The notes beneath the pieces were generated by a model. It was not told where the DNA came from. It did not search any database and saw only the letters and a list, made by a program, of their open reading frames with translations. From Plantago elongata (lineage: Eukaryota > Streptophyta > Magnoliopsida > Lamiales > Plantaginaceae), in contig JAYMSP010002605.1 in the NCBI GenBank assembly GCA_036897095.1, forward strand, positions 1-23,308: DNA of 23,308 bases, read 5' to 3'. Of the stretch, positions 1 to 13,096 are shown piece by piece; within the stretch, counting starts at the first letter, position 1, and the number at the start of each line of letters is the position of its first letter. The position numbers and the translations under genes were made by a program.

Positions 1-1865
1 CATGCTCACTTAATCTTCTCACTCTACTATAAGCTTTATACCTTCAATTATACAGAGTTGACTTACAATCACTCTTGAGTAAAGTCTCCCATCCGGTTTG
101 ATCAAAGGCAAACCGGATCTAAAGGTTCTAAACCCCCCTCCCCTTCCAATCGTCTATGCAAGTTCGGATATATAGCTTCGTGTGCAAAGATCGGAGCTCA
201 CATCATCCGGGGACTTTGAAGATTTGAAGATTCAATTGATTTTAGTAACATCCGAGGGTTGGGGGCTTTTACCTCAACAAAATTAATAAATGGGTGACTC
301 GTAAATGGGTGCACTAATCTATATTTGTAATGGAACTAAATGATAAATTATGTTATTGCACACTAGTCCTTTATTGCCTCAACTTAATTCCTAGTATTTC
401 CTATTGTCAACTTTAGAGAAGGGGAGGTGAAATGAAAATGAATTTTCATACTCAATTTTGTAATACATATACCATAATTTTATACTATTTTATTAATTTG
501 CAATTTTTTCTCACTACATTTTCACATTTTCAGTTCCACGGCATATACATTCTTTTTAATATTTAATACAATTAAAGCTTCTCATTATTATTTTTGTTTG
601 TCCGTATGCCGACTATCACTAGTCTAACTCAAAAATATGGATCCTGTCCTAGACTATAAATAAAGCGTCTGTTACAACAATCGGTATAGCTTCATACAGA
701 AAGGTTATAGGATTCAGAAAACACTATTCTTGTGGTGTTTATTTTGCAGATATTATGGATTTATTGTAACGACGGTACTATAACACCATATTCACCAGAC
801 TAAGCATAAGAAAAAATTTAAAATGTGTTGGAGATAGGTCCTGATTTACTATTTTTAGTTATATTTTGTATCAGAGCATGTTCATGCTTCCTGCTCGTTT
901 CAGTTTTGTGCTAAGCAATGTTGTCTTCAGTTCTTTTGTCTATTCCGATTCTCTATGCAATTCTTTTATAGTCAGTAACAAAATTCAGATTCTCATTGAT
1001 TACTTCCTTCAGTAAAAACTCAGATTCAAATTCGAATTCGAAATCAAATCCATTCAAATTATGAACTAAAAAGTCGTAATACATTAATTTTTGTTCTCAG
1101 ACTTGTTTTCGAATTTGATTACGAATCTGAACCCTCTCTAGCTCGATTCAGATCTCGAAACTTCAGAATTCAAATGTCAAAATTTTCAGATTCATAAGGT
1201 GTAAGAAAACGTTTGGAGACACAGTATTTCACCCGTCCATTGTTCTTACCAAATAAAGATTTTAGATAAAAACTGGTTTTTCTATTCAGTTTTGTAAAAC
1301 TCTAGAAAGAAGAAATTCAAGTTTACCAAATAAAATCAAGATTCAAATTCTGTTCAAATCGCTTTCAACTAAAGAAAATCGAAATTTAGTTTGGGGATCA
1401 AGATTTGCACACACTAAAAACTCGAGATTCAGAAAGGGGAAAGGAAACCGCAGATCGATCAAATTCCAGATTGTTAACTCACCTACAGCGAACCGATTAG
1501 GTTACCGGTTCATCTTGGGACCACATATTTGGATAAGTTTGATTCGATAAATTTCTGCCCTTGTCCCTGAATCGACCACATCGAAGTCGATTGTGGTATG
1601 TTCAGCTGAAGACCATTCTCTTTCTCTATTAAGGAGCACAGTCTCTTCCATCTCTCTGTTTACCCATGGAAACGAATGAGAAAGAAAATGGGAAAGTGAA
1701 GGAATAAAGTATGTGATGAATTAATAATTGGCAAAGAACCGAGAAATTAACCTTAATATTATGGAAATAAATCAACCAACATTAATTTATTCATAGTAAT
1801 TGTGACTGAAACTGCATGATGAATTAAAATTACCATGTATTTTATAATAAGACTAGGACAATCGG
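1..1865. other. Intergenic DNA, no gene recognised
   Basis: AT-rich sequence without a convincing coding frame on either strand. It holds a perfect 10-bp inverted repeat near its start and an isolated string at 867-877 resembling the initiator-Met primer-binding site of LTR elements. From about 1640 to 1865 it abuts the NLR relic but shows none of the P-loop or coiled-coil sequence expected upstream of it. Parts may be eroded transposon sequence, but I could not assign a family. Confidence 0.6.
91..118. repeat. Perfect 10-bp inverted repeat (hairpin)
   Basis: ATCCGGTTTG at 91-100 is the exact reverse complement of CAAACCGGAT at 109-118, with an 8-base loop. It could form a stem-loop in RNA or be the remnant of a repeat end. 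No gene adjoins it. Confidence 0.6.
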
Positions 1866-3660
1866 GGCAAGGTGTTGATTACCACCCGTAACACAGATGT
1901 GGGCAACAATGCTTCTACCAAAATGCCTACAACCTAAGGTTCTTAAATGCAATAGAGAGTTGGGAGCTTCTCCGATACCATGTATTTGGCAGTCTATATA
2001 ATGTGCCAGACGAACTGGAGGTTGTGGGTATGGATATTGTATTCGATTGCAACGGACTTCCCCTTTCCATTGTAATCATTGGAGGTGTACTGGAGGAGAA
2101 AACATTAAGAGCGGTTAAGAACAATACACTAGCAATAAAGAATGAATGGGAAGAAGTTCGTGGGAGCGTAAAAAAGTATCTGGTTGAAGGAGGCACCAAT
2201 AATTTGTTGGAACGCATAATCTCACTCAGTTATGTTGAACTCCCTTACGAATTGAAAAATTGCTTTATGTATTTAGGTGTGTTTCCTGAAGATGCCGACA
2301 TACCTGTCAGAAAGTTGATTTGGTTATGGGTAGCTGAAGGATTCATACAAGAAATCGGAGGAAGCATGATGGAGGAAGTTGCTTACAACCACTTAAAGGA
2401 CCTGATCAGACGAAACCTAGTGATGGTTAAGAAAGCAAGGCTTAATTGAGAGGCTAAGATATGCCACATTCAGGACTCGATACGTGAAATATGTAAGAGT
2501 GAAGGCAGGAAAGTGAATTTATTCTAAGAGATTAGCAAGTCCATCGTATGTCCAGAGTTAAACAAAATACGTCGCCTATGTATACATTCCCATTCCCTTG
2601 ACTTCTTCTGGGGAAAACCAACGCTCCCAAAAGCGCGCTCATTTTTGTGTTACAATGAGTCTCCAGTGACCCTGGAAACCAATGATATTATATCCATCAT
2701 TGATGCTTTTGGTTTGATATGAGTATATGAAGCCGAAGATATGAAGTTTAAAAAATTCCCCCCTAAGCTAGTTTAACACCAAATTCACTTGAGATATCTC
2801 ACTCTGGCAATAGATGATGCTAAATTCAATGTTCTTCTGAAGGTTGATACCAACTTGTGGAACTTGAGGACTCTTATGGTTGATACTCCCTCACGCACAC
2901 TTGAAATCGAAGAGAGATATAGGGAAGATGAGGAACCTGAGGCATTTCAAGACGCATGCATCCATTATCTTGAGAAAGAAGTACAAGAAAGATGGTAAGA
3001 AACTTCAAACTATGAGTAGATTGTTGCCTGAGAGTTGCACCGAAGAAGTTTGTCAAAATGCAAAAAGCCTACTTACGTTGGGAATTCAAGACGACTTGAG
3101 AACCATTAGCGACTCCAAGCACTTGAGAGAGTTGGAATCTCTCAATAAGCTGAAGCTAGTACATGTAGTGCCTAAAGGAGCATTTGAAAATCCATTAATT
3201 CGTCTACCCGATTCAAACAGTTTCCCTCCAAGGCTCATATGTGGGACTCGTTTGGACTGGGCGATGATGTCCATAATTTCTGCGCTTGGAAGACTTGAGG
3301 TTTTTAAACTAAAACAAAATGCATTCCGCGGAAATTTATGGGAAGCAATCGGTAGCGGTTTTGTTCATCTTCTATGGTTTCACATTGAAAGGGCAGACCT
3401 GAGGCATTGGACGACCACCATTGATCATTTCCCCATTCTTAGAATCCTTCACCTCAATAAATGCAATAAGCTCTCTGAGATTCCATGCCCTTGGGAAAAC
3501 CCTTGAGTTGTTGTCACTGGGACGTGTATCTCCAGATGTGGTTATCAGTGCCAAAAATGTGAAAGAACAAGCTGAGAGGGTAATCAAGCTTGAAATTGCT
3601 GCCACGGACAAAACTCTATCTTGCACTCTTGATAGCATGTCAGTTAAGATTTATTCTATT
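1866..3660 (+). pseudogene. Decayed R1/RPP13-like NLR (NB-ARC-LRR) resistance gene
   Basis: Relic of an intracellular immune receptor. Reading starts inside the NB-ARC with KVLITTRNTDV (RNBS-B type) at about 1866-1900. It continues with YNLRFLNAIESWELL, the GLPL motif as CNGLPLSIVIIGG (about 2045-2085), the RNBS-D block CFMYLGVFPEDADI and LIWLWVAEGFI. The MHD-equivalent reads CHIQDSIREIC at about 2463-2495. A leucine-rich part follows to about 3660, including LPESCTEEV and a late-blight-R1-like end (VVISAKNVKEQAE). The coiled coil, P-loop and kinase-2 are absent upstream. The main frame has in-frame stops at 2447-2449, 2525-2527, 2720-2722 and 2774-2776, and the homology changes frame near 1926, 2908 and 3480. 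With so many lesions a functional receptor is very unlikely. R1-family genes usually lack introns in this part, so splicing does not explain the breaks. The family call is firm; the exact subclade is inference. Confidence 0.88.
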
Positions 3661-4203
3661 TTGTTTTTCATCACATTTTTCCATGTCGTAATTACATGTG
3701 TTTATAATTAAACTTGTCTGCTAACATCAGCAAACTTCAGTTCTATTCTGTTTTCCATCACAATGTATATTCTTCTATCTTAATTCCATGTAGTGTATCT
3801 CTATAATGTCATTTTAATCACGCAGGTAAATAACTGGCGCGTTGTGAATTCATTACAAGTTGCGACTGATCTATGTAATCAGGATTTTTCAGTTTCCATT
3901 CTCTCATCTACAATTAATGTTGTTGAATAAATAAACTTCTGAGATATGTTCCATCAGTTAAGTGAACTTTCTATGTTTGATCAATGCACTAATGTTGTAC
4001 TTGTGTGTATTTCATATGCATGTACAATTTATATTAAGTTTGGTTGTATTTTGATTGTTATTTTGTTTCTTTACCTACCGTCGTGGACTCAGTTTTATAT
4101 CTATGTGTTGATATATGCTACACGATTCAAATGTATAGTGTGTATACATTACGTTCGTTACAAAAATAGATTTACAGGAACACATGATTAAGAAAACGAA
4201 AAT
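3661..4203. other. Intergenic, AT-rich
   Basis: Low-complexity T-rich sequence between the NLR relic and the ZHD shard. The first part may be the old 3' flank of the NLR. The short open frames here look like chance, with no recognisable domain. Confidence 0.5.
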
Positions 4204-4298
4204 CCATAGCTCGTGTGCTTTCCTCTTCGTAGCTTGCTTGCTATATATTTCATCCAAACCATAAACACTTCCTTACTCTATCCAACTTCACCACAAAC
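4204..4298 (-). pseudogene. Fragment of a second ZHD gene (homeodomain end)
   Basis: This 95-bp block aligns, at roughly four bases in five by eye, with about 18743-18832, the 3' end of the intact ZHD gene on the same strand. Its minus-strand translation contains CGEVG, an in-frame stop, then SKEVFMVWM and a basic tail. These match CGEVGLEREVFRVWM and the basic tail of the intact protein, which is helix 3 of the homeodomain. The match stops near 4298, about 110 bp before the copia LTR-like end, and I found no further ZHD sequence on the far side of that element. The stop and the small size mark it as a dead remnant of a duplicated gene, a retained paralogue or a fragment moved by a transposon. 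Confidence 0.75.
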
Positions 4299-4409
4299 AC
4301 AAAAATTTGCTCCGTACGTACGTAGAAGGTACTACATGCTTAAACCTTCATTTGCTGATCACCCAATCCGTAACAAAATATTAACAATCTTCTCCAATAG
4401 TCAGCCTAA

Positions 4410-4597
4410 TGCCATGCTAACTCCTTCAAGGATCTATCTGAAAGAATATCTTCCGTAAATTATATTCTAGAGAATTACAAGGTATTTATAGTACAAGAGT
4501 CTAACTAAGTATTCTAGAGTTAAGGAAATCTAATTCTACTAATTAAACTAGCTAGATTACATAACTATACTAATCCTAGTCTAAATCTATAATCTAT
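4410..4597 (-). repeat. Copia LTR-like end (approximate)
   Basis: Sequence beyond the RNase H end that is clearly related to 22129-22319, next to the second copia fragment. On the minus strand both carry the shared core AGGATTAGTA and an ATAAATA box. The outer limit (TG at 4410) is a guess from the TG...CA rule and could be off by tens of bases. Confidence 0.55.
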
Positions 4598-7500
4598 CGA
4601 ACGCTGAGACTAGAACGAAAATCTTCAAACAAAACCCGTGGTAGGCCTTTAGTGAAAATATCCGCTATTTGATATCTCGATGGAACATGGAGTACTCGAA
4701 CATCACCCCCAGCAACATGTTCACGTACAAAATGTATATCCATCTCAATATGCTTGGTTCGTTGATGCTGAACCGGATTACCCGAAAGGTATATCGCACT
4801 CACATTATCACAATACACCAAAGTAGCTTTCGAGATTGGATAATGCAATTCTAGCAGTAAATTTCGTAACCAACAAGATTCTGCCACTACATTCGCAACT
4901 CCACAATACTCGGCTTCAGCACTGGAATAGAACATGGTAGGCTGTCACTCAGAGGACCAAGAGATAAGGTTATCTCCTAGATATACACAATACACAGAAG
5001 TCGATTGTCCAGTATCCGGACATCCGCTCCAATCTGCATCAGTATACAAGACAAGAGAAGAACTAGGCGAAGAGTAAAGGTGGAGTCTGTAGTCGAGTGT
5101 GCCTTGCAAATATTGAAGAATGCGTTTAAGCATGTTCATGTGAACATCGTGAGGATCATGCATGTGAAGACATATTTGTTGAACGGCATACGAGATATCC
5201 GGTCGAGTAAAAGTCAAATATTGAAGGCACCGACGAGACTAAGATACCGCGTACGATCGTCAAAGAGGGCCCCATCGCCGCGGCTTACCTTAGGGTTGAA
5301 GTTGACTGGTGTAGCAGTGGGTTACAAGAGGACATCCCCCTCGATCAATAATCTCTTCGGCATATTTGCGTTGAAATTAGAACATCCCATGCTTATGATG
5401 AGTAACCGCAATCTAGAGGAAATAATTGAAAGGTTCAAGGTCCTTCATACCGAATTCTGAAGCAAGAAGTGCCATGATAGATCGACCAAGAGAGTCAGAG
5501 GATGTGGTCAAGATAATATCATCTACGTATAACAATAGATATGCTCGTCCTTGCCTTTCCTGTAAACAAAAAGAGAGTTATCCGAACGACTATTAACAAA
5601 TCCCAATGTTGCCACAAAGTCTACAAATTGCATGTACCAAGCTCATGGAGCTTGTTTTAGTCCGTAGAGAGATTTCCGAAGAAGGCATACATAATCCGGA
5701 TGAGTATGGTCACGAAAACCCATAGGCTGATGCATATAAACGGTCTCCTAAAGTTCCCCATGCAAGAAGGCATTTTTTACATCAAGTTGGTGAATCGACC
5801 AATGCTAAGATAAAGCCAAACTCAGAATGATACGAATCGTAGCTGGTTTGACCACAGGACTAAACGTCTCACCACAATCAATGCCCACCTGTTGTGTTTT
5901 TCCATCACCTACAAGACGACCTTTATGCCTCTCAAAGTCACCGTTAGATTTAAACTTATGAGTAAAAATTCACATAGAACGAATAATATTGACATTAGGT
6001 GGACGGGGCACCAACTCCCACATCTTATTTTTAATAAGAGCATCATATTCGTCGTTCATAGCCAATTTCCAGTTTAGATCCCTAAGAGCAGAAACCAGAT
6101 TACGAGTAATGGCGGATTTTGTAATCATGGCTAAGTTTACATAATCTAGCCCATAGACCTTGGGATTAGGTCTGCGATTCTGAACGGGTCGGCTAGAGGG
6201 GTTTGGATCGGTGGGAAAGGGAATCGGAGATGGAGGCAATGACTTGGGTGGTGGGACGGACACTGGGGTAACCGGAATAGGTGCTCGCCGAATTGGGGAA
6301 GGAGAATTCGACCGAGCATGTGACACAGCAGGCTGGCGATTGGTCGCCTATCGACCGGGCGACGCTGCAGGCAGGCAAGTGGACGCATGTCGATCAGCCG
6401 ACGCGGCATTCAGAAGGAAATCGGCCAGACAGTGAGCGGGGGCCGTCAGTTGTGCAATATGGACAGCAAGGGAGTACTGGTTTCAAAAATTCATAACTCG
6501 GGGAGTGAGATGAATTGAATTTTGCAAACGGAAATTGGGTTTCGTAAAAAAAATCACATGCTGAGAGATAAGGATCTTACGATTTGAAATATCATAACAC
6601 TTATAACCCCTATGATTATCTGGGTACCCCAAAAATACGTAAGGTGTGGACCTAGCGTGCAGTTTGTGAATAATACTGGAAGGTGTAAGTGGATAACAAA
6701 GGCAACCAAACACCCGAAGATGGTCATAGGAAGGTTTACGATGGTAGAGTATTTCAAGGGGTGATTTATGATCCAGAAGTTTGCTAGGTAAAATATTAAG
6801 GAAAGTAGCCATGGTTAGTGCGTGGTGCCAGAAAGAAGGGGGCATCGACGCATGAGTGAGCAAGGTATGAATGATGTTATTTATGGAGCGAATCATTTGT
6901 TCGACTTTACCATTCTGAGAGGAAGTATGAGGGCAAGAAAATTGAACCGATAATCCATTAGTTTCACAAAACTTCTCAAAATGGTGGTTATCATACTCCC
7001 CCGCCCCCCATTATCACATCGGATGGTCTTAATGTATCGTTCAAATTAGGTAAGGATGTAAGTACGAAAGATCAAGAATTTGTCATAAACATTGAATAAA
7101 CATTGAATTTCTTGGCTAGGGGAAAAGTCCATAAGAAGTTTGAGAAATCATCAAGAAAAAGCACATAATAACGATGGCCAATTGAACTTAAAACAGGAGA
7201 TGTCCATTAATCACTGTGAATAATGCCGAAAGGCAACAATGTTTCAGATAAAAATGACTCAAACGGTAACTTAATTTGTTTACCAAGAATACAAGAACGA
7301 CAAATACTAGTAGGCTTAGGCTTATTGCAAACAACATGTTTGTCGAACCTAAGAGACTCCAAAATAGCATGCCCGGGATGACCTAGACGCTCATGCCAAG
7401 TTGGCAAGGACACTGCAGCAAACGACGAAGGTTGGTGGGTGGGAAGGGTGATGTTGGTGAATGGGTACAGATCCCCTTGACTATCACATCTCACTATTGC

Positions 7501-8664
7501 TATCCCTGTCTAAAAGTCCATCACAGAAAACCCATAAGGATCAAATTCAACAGACACAGAAATATCAGAGGTAAAAATTTGCAAACTGAGATAGGATTCT
7601 TAATGATTTTTGGAGCATGCAAGACATGTTAAAGTTGAAGGGGATGAGTTTCGGGAGGTAAAGTAGTATTCCCATACCCATGAACTTGAATAAATTGGCC
7701 ATTACCTACGACAATATTATGATTATGAAAGCTCGAATTAAAATAAGACGAGAGAGTACCGTTCGAGGAGGTCATGTGCGATGACGCTCCAGAATCCATA
7801 TACCAGGTTGGTGCAGGTGGGTTCAATGACATCGTGTGCATAACAACATGGACATCAGGTGGAACATAAGCTTCGTAAGGTGCACCAACAACATAGGACT
7901 GCGGATCTTGTAGTGGCGGTTGGCGAGGAACTGAGTTTGGTGGCTGCAATGGGTACGGGCACGGTGGAGGTGCCATATAGTATGGCTGAAAAGGCTGATA
8001 CTATGGCACCGATTGCTAGCTTCCTGGTTGAGTAGGTTGCCAAGGGACATTCGCCGGAGGTAGCGGGTTCCCAGTATTCCCTTGACAGTTATTACCTTGA
8101 CCATTGTTCTTACCATTCTTGCCTTGACCGGTCCTTTACCTTTCTTACCCTGTCCGTTGCCCTTGTTATAATTACGGTTGCGCGGTTGGTTCGAGGTGTC
8201 GGATTGATCATCATGAGGTGTGTTAACCATAGCTGACACATAACCTATAGGCATGGAGCTACGAGCTCTCGTTCCTCAAGGCAAAGAGAGGAACGATTTT
8301 CGGAGAAGGTTGGTAGGACCTTGGCATGACGAATCTGCGTCCCGACGCCCTTATATGCTTTAGATAAACCTGAAACAAGCTGAAGAACGAGACGACTGCT
8401 TGGGACAGGGGCTCCAATGTTTTTGGCTGAAGCTGGCAATAGGTGGAGACATTAGCAAAGTCTTCCAACGGTGTAGACGTGAACTCCTGTTCGAGAATAA
8501 CATCACACGAGGTTTGATGGTCCTGAAAAATGTCCCGCAAACAATCCCAAGCTTCCGTAGCAATAGCTTCGGGTTCGAGAATGGTGTTGAGGAGATCATT
8601 GAAAATTGTGGAATAAATCCATTGGAGGACCGTAGCACTTGTGGCGCCTTCATTAGGCATTGTA
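4410..8664 (-). mobile_element. Ty1/copia LTR retrotransposon fossil
   Basis: Minus-strand copia element. From right to left are pieces of gag (LQWIYSTIFNDLLNTI at about 8610), a protease-like part (WYMDSGASSHMT near 7780), the GAG-pre-integrase and integrase region (TWHERLGHPGHAILE near 7400; about 6480-7000), the start of reverse transcriptase (MNDEYDALIKNKMWELVPRP near 6010), later RT (about 4945-5460) and RNase H ending in ADIFTKGLPRVL (about 4594-4935). A short LTR-like end lies at the left. The gene order gag-PR-IN-RT-RH is that of Ty1/copia. Reading frames are broken in many places and the element looks incomplete, so it is an old dead copy. It shares its RNase H end and LTR-like sequence with the fragment at 22129-22492. 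Confidence 0.93.
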
Positions 8665-9371
8665 AGCTTATAACGTGATTTTTAACGAGATTTTAGTGCA
8701 TTAGACACGCGTCATCATGAAATAATTTTTATTTTAAATTTCTCTTTATTATTTGTTTTACATGTTTATTATATTATAAAAATGATTAAATATTTTTGTA
8801 AAGAGAAAATATTACAATAAGAGTGATTAAATTAATGTTAAAATTAATAAAATAACATTTATAGAATTAGTACTAGAATTAATGTTTAATTAAGAGAGAA
8901 ATAGGAATTGAAGATCGAATGATTCGAACATAGTTAAAAATGATCTCTTTTATAGATTTTGAAAAAATAAAGACATTAATAGTTTTCACTTTTTTTTCAT
9001 TTCTATGTTTTAAGTTATAGTAATTTGAAAAGTGGACAAATTAAATTTGAAAAGAAAAGATAATTGAACAGGAGATCGAGTGACAAGTGTCATCAATCCA
9101 TTGATTTCGTTGATAATGTTTTGCAATTTACACATGCAATAGACATATATTTTTCTAAGTAAAGGGGGTATTATGGTAAAATGATGTTAACTAGTTGATG
9201 GTATAGTCAATATTTGATGTATGGTCCAGATTCAATACATCTAATAAAGCAAAATACAACATAATATAATACCTATTAAATGAATATAAGTGAGTGTTCA
9301 ATGTCAAGATGATAGAACGCTAGACAATGCCCATATGATAATTGATTCTACTTGTTGGAAACTTTCAAGGT
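8665..9371. other. AT-rich intergenic spacer
   Basis: About 700 bp of A/T-rich DNA between the copia fossil and the hAT element. No coding frame, RNA gene or terminal repeat was recognised. Confidence 0.5.
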
Positions 9372-9379
9372 ATTGTCTG
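9372..9379. repeat. hAT target-site duplication, left copy
   Basis: ATTGTCTG, identical to 14706-14713. Eight bp is the duplication length made by hAT transposases. The copy directly abuts the terminal inverted repeat. Confidence 0.93.
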
Positions 9380-9632
9380 CAGGGGCGGAGGTAATATATG
9401 GGATAGGTGTGTCTCTAGCCAAACCCATTTTCCAATTTCTTATGTGTACCACTAGTGTTATACATGTCTAAATTGTAATGTATATATTTGTATATATGTT
9501 TATCTGGTTGGTATGACAAGTATATATTTTTATACTTCTGAATAAAAATAAATTTCATTCAAAATTATTATTCGATATTTGGAGTATCATGTAAAAACAG
9601 AAGTTGACGAGCTGTTATTTACCACAACTATA

Positions 9633-9652
9633 AATAATTACCGTCATAAGTA
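9633..9652. repeat. LINE target-site duplication, left copy
   Basis: The core TACCGTCATAAGTA at 9639-9652 matches 14567-14580 at 13 of 14 bases. Extended to 20 bp (9633-9652 against 14561-14580) it matches at 17 of 20. It sits directly beside a run of six T (9654-9659), which is the poly(A) tail of the minus-strand LINE. Confidence 0.8.
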
Positions 9653-9717
9653 ATTTTTTCGAAGTATATAATATATTTTCAAAAACAATACAAAACGGGA
9701 GGCGATCTAAACGATTC

Positions 9718-12700
9718 AACCTAAATACGCAAAGAAAACTATAAAATCTACTAAATCAAGAGGCTCCCAACATGGGATCTTATTCGAGGAACCATCCAAG
9801 CTCTACATATCACTAATGTGATAATCCGTTGAGCAACCTGAGTAATCTTATCACTGCTATCAAAACAAATACTATTCTTGTATTTCCACACCTCATACAA
9901 TGTTTCTATGAAGTCCAACTTGAATAATCTTTGCCTCTAATGTTTACCCTAGATGTTCTGCATCACCCAAATCAATTTATCCTTCTGGGGCCTTGGAGTA
10001 TGTCGAATTCGTAGCCATTGAGGTACATCCGCCCAAATTGTGCTTGTTCCGCTACACTCAAAGAACTAGTCGTCTCGAGTTTCTTAGTTGGCACAAAGAC
10101 AACATATTACGCTACTGAGCATCCCAAAACTATGTAGCCTTTCCTTGGTGGCGAGTCGGTCATGACAACTTAACCAATTAATCATCTTAGCTCAAGGTCT
10201 CGCAAGATGTCCAAACATTAAATTCTTCCGTTCTACATCCATACTACCAGGTTGAAATGTCTTATACATCAGTCCTTTCTTGAATTTAGGTAGCACCTGC
10301 ATCGAGTCCCACATACTGTTTCCATCGATAAGTGTTCTGCACTGCATTATCCCCTTCTTAATCCAAGAACTCAATAGAGGTATTGACCCCCAATATAATA
10401 TCATCATGTGGCATGTAATACGCATAAATCCACTTGACATAAAATATCTTGTTTATTGCACAGATTCTAGATGAGCTTAAGTAGGCAGTCTTTGCTCCAC
10501 ACCTGAAAATCAACAATCTGTAAGCCCCATTTGCGTGCAGGAGCACACACCTTCTCCTAAGACACTAGTGACTTCCTAGTAATGGTATCGCTATTCGACC
10601 ATAAGAATGATCGACAAATAGCTTCGATGTTGTGTAAGACACCTTTTTGGAGAGGGGAGCATTGTAGCCAGTAATTAGTAACCACGAATAGAACACTCTA
10701 TATAAGTTGGACACGTCCACCATAACTTTAAAGTCTGGCACTCCAGTGTCTAAGCCGAGCTACAACCTTAACTATCAGGGGTTGGCATTGAGCTATTGTG
10801 AGTTTTTTTGCTTGTAATTGGGACTCCCAGATAACGAAGCGGCAAGAGGTCGATATCAAAACCCGTGGTAGTCCGAATAGCAAGCTGCTCGGCCTCGGGA
10901 ACATTACCAAAGAAGATTTTACATTTACTCGGGTTCGCAGTCAATCTCGTCGTCTTGGAGAAAGAGTCAACGGTCCATAACCAGTTCAACCGATCAGACA
11001 TCTCCTCCTCGTGTGGAAAGCAGCAAATCATCCGCAAAGCTAAGATTGACAATATATAGTTGTTCGCACTTAGAATGGAAGTTGAAATCTGGCACGAGCT
11101 TCAACGCCTGCATTAATCTGTGGATGTACTCCATGAAAGTGACAAACAATAGTGGAGAGAGGGGACGCCCTATCGTAAGCCCCGTCAAGCTCAACAATAA
11201 CCTCATCGGCTTCCCAATGACCATATATCTATAGGACATTGTACTAACACACACCATAACCCACCGGATGAACCATTGTGGGAAGCTCATCCCATGCAAT
11301 ATACCCTCTAGAGCAGACCACTTCATAGTATCATAAGACTTCTACAGGTCCATCTGTAGCATACATCTAGGTGCATCCCCTTTCCTGCTATATCCACGAA
11401 ACAACTCATATGCAAGGAGAATGTGATGATGTATTTTTTGTCCCCGAACAAAGGCAGTCTGGCTCTCATGGATCACTTCTCCTATTACCGAACTCAGCTT
11501 ATTAGTAAGCACCTTAGATATGATTTTATAAAGAGCGTTGCTACAAGAGCTCAGACGATAATCTTTAACTTCAGTCACCTTAGCAATCTTAGGAATTAAT
11601 GTGACGATGCTACAATTTACCGCCATATACATCCGCTTCTGCCCAAAAAAATCTTGAATTGCCCGTATAGTGTCCTCTCCCACAGCACCCCGAGCTGCTT
11701 TAAGGAACTTTGCATTGAATTTTTCAATTCCTGGTGCCTTCAGGGTCTCCAATCTCTTTCAGAGCATTGATTATTTCTCCATTCGCAACCAGTGCCATGA
11801 ACATATCAGCCGCTCGAATAAGGAGTTGTCGACCTGCTCTCAACACGCCAATATCCAACCCCTACAATCGTGGGGCCAAGACCCCCACAGGTTGCTCATA
11901 AAAATCCAAGACTACACGTTCCATATCAGGTTGACTAGTAACCAATTGTCCATCCCTTCCTTATATTTTCACAATGCCAAGGTTTCTATTTTTTGCCTTA
12001 ACCGTAGCATGGAAATAGGATTATTCCCATCACCAAGCCTTAGCCATTCAATTTTAGTCTTCTGCTGCCAAAAAATTGCATCCATACAATTCAAATACAA
12101 GAGCTCCTTTGTCGAATCATTGAACCTATCAATCAGGATAGGATTCAGCCGGTCTCGCACCAAATTACTCTGTACCGATTCAAGACTGGTCCTTGCGGGC
12201 AACACCTTATCCCGTATTCCAGTGCTCCGGTGTTATAAGTCGATGATCGGTTTAAAGCGTTTCAATTTATCCTAATAGGCTATCATTGTTGTACCTTCCA
12301 CGAGTTGGTCCCAAACTTGCAGGAACCTATCCACAAAACCCGACATGTCTACCACAGTATTCATGAATTAGAAATTGTGTTGATCCCTATGTGCACTCTC
12401 CCACATCCTGAGGACAAGCATAGCATGATCCGAAATACTGGGCTCCAAAATTTCCACTTGTAGTTGACCGTAAGCTTGAAAGCAGTTCATATTACCAAGA
12501 GCTCTATCGATTCTTGAGTAAATAGGGTCCCTCGAGTGCCTATTGTATCTGGCAAAGTGATCCCCAATGCTATCCGCTTCAAACACCCCCACGTTGTCCA
12601 TCATAGTAGCTAGGTCGTGGTACTCAGCTGGATAGTGTGTGCCCCCAATTCGATCTTGCGAAGTCAGTACATTATTAAAATCACCAAATAAAAGCCAATT

Positions 12701-13096
12701 ACCTTGGACTTTCTTATTCAGTCCCCTCTATATCTTGTCAAAGTAGGCACTAGTCTTATAATTGGTTCAGAGCATACACTGATGTAACCCAATTGATTAA
12801 GATACTGGTCAGATCAAAAATGCCGAAGTGGAGATATTGGGCGCCAGCCGCAACTAGTCACACCTCAATTTTCTAAGATCCCATAACACCCATATCCTAC
12901 CATTAGGGTGGTATGCATAATTACCCACAAAATTCCATCTATTACCAGAACAATTCCTGGTATCTCGACTTTTTGCCTGCTTCACCCTTATTTCAACCAA
13001 AATAGTCAATGCACATTGTATACTAGAGAGACGGGAGTTAATCTCACAAATTTTGGCTATATTGTTAAACCCCCTGACGTTCCATGATACAATCAT
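9718..13096 (-). pseudogene. LINE ORF2: endonuclease, reverse transcriptase, zf-RVT
   Basis: ORF2 opens at 13096 with MIVSWNVRGFNN, the first APE-type endonuclease motif. It is followed by GDFNNV (near 12690), SRIDRALGN (near 12510) and the catalytic-type SDHAMLVL (near 12430). Reverse transcriptase starts near 11750 (GIEKFNAKF, SIVTLIPKI, YRLSSCSNALYKIISKVLTN). It has a motif-A region with KSYD, where the usual Gln codon before it is a TAG stop, motif B as GRPLSPLLFV and motif C as SFADDLLL (near 11040). The C-terminal part holds YLGVPI (near 10830) and the zinc-binding zf-RVT domain (about 10000-10500), ending near 9718. It nicks target DNA and copies its RNA in place (target-primed reverse transcription). 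No RNase H domain was seen. Multiple frame changes make it non-functional. Confidence 0.88.

Noticed and set aside
867-877. TGTATCAGAGC resembling an LTR-element primer-binding site
   Set aside because: One base short of the canonical 12-mer and no LTR end or coding part could be recognised around it.
11670-12275. 201-residue plus-strand open frame
   Set aside because: It lies opposite the LINE endonuclease/RT region and has no recognisable domain; antisense shadow.
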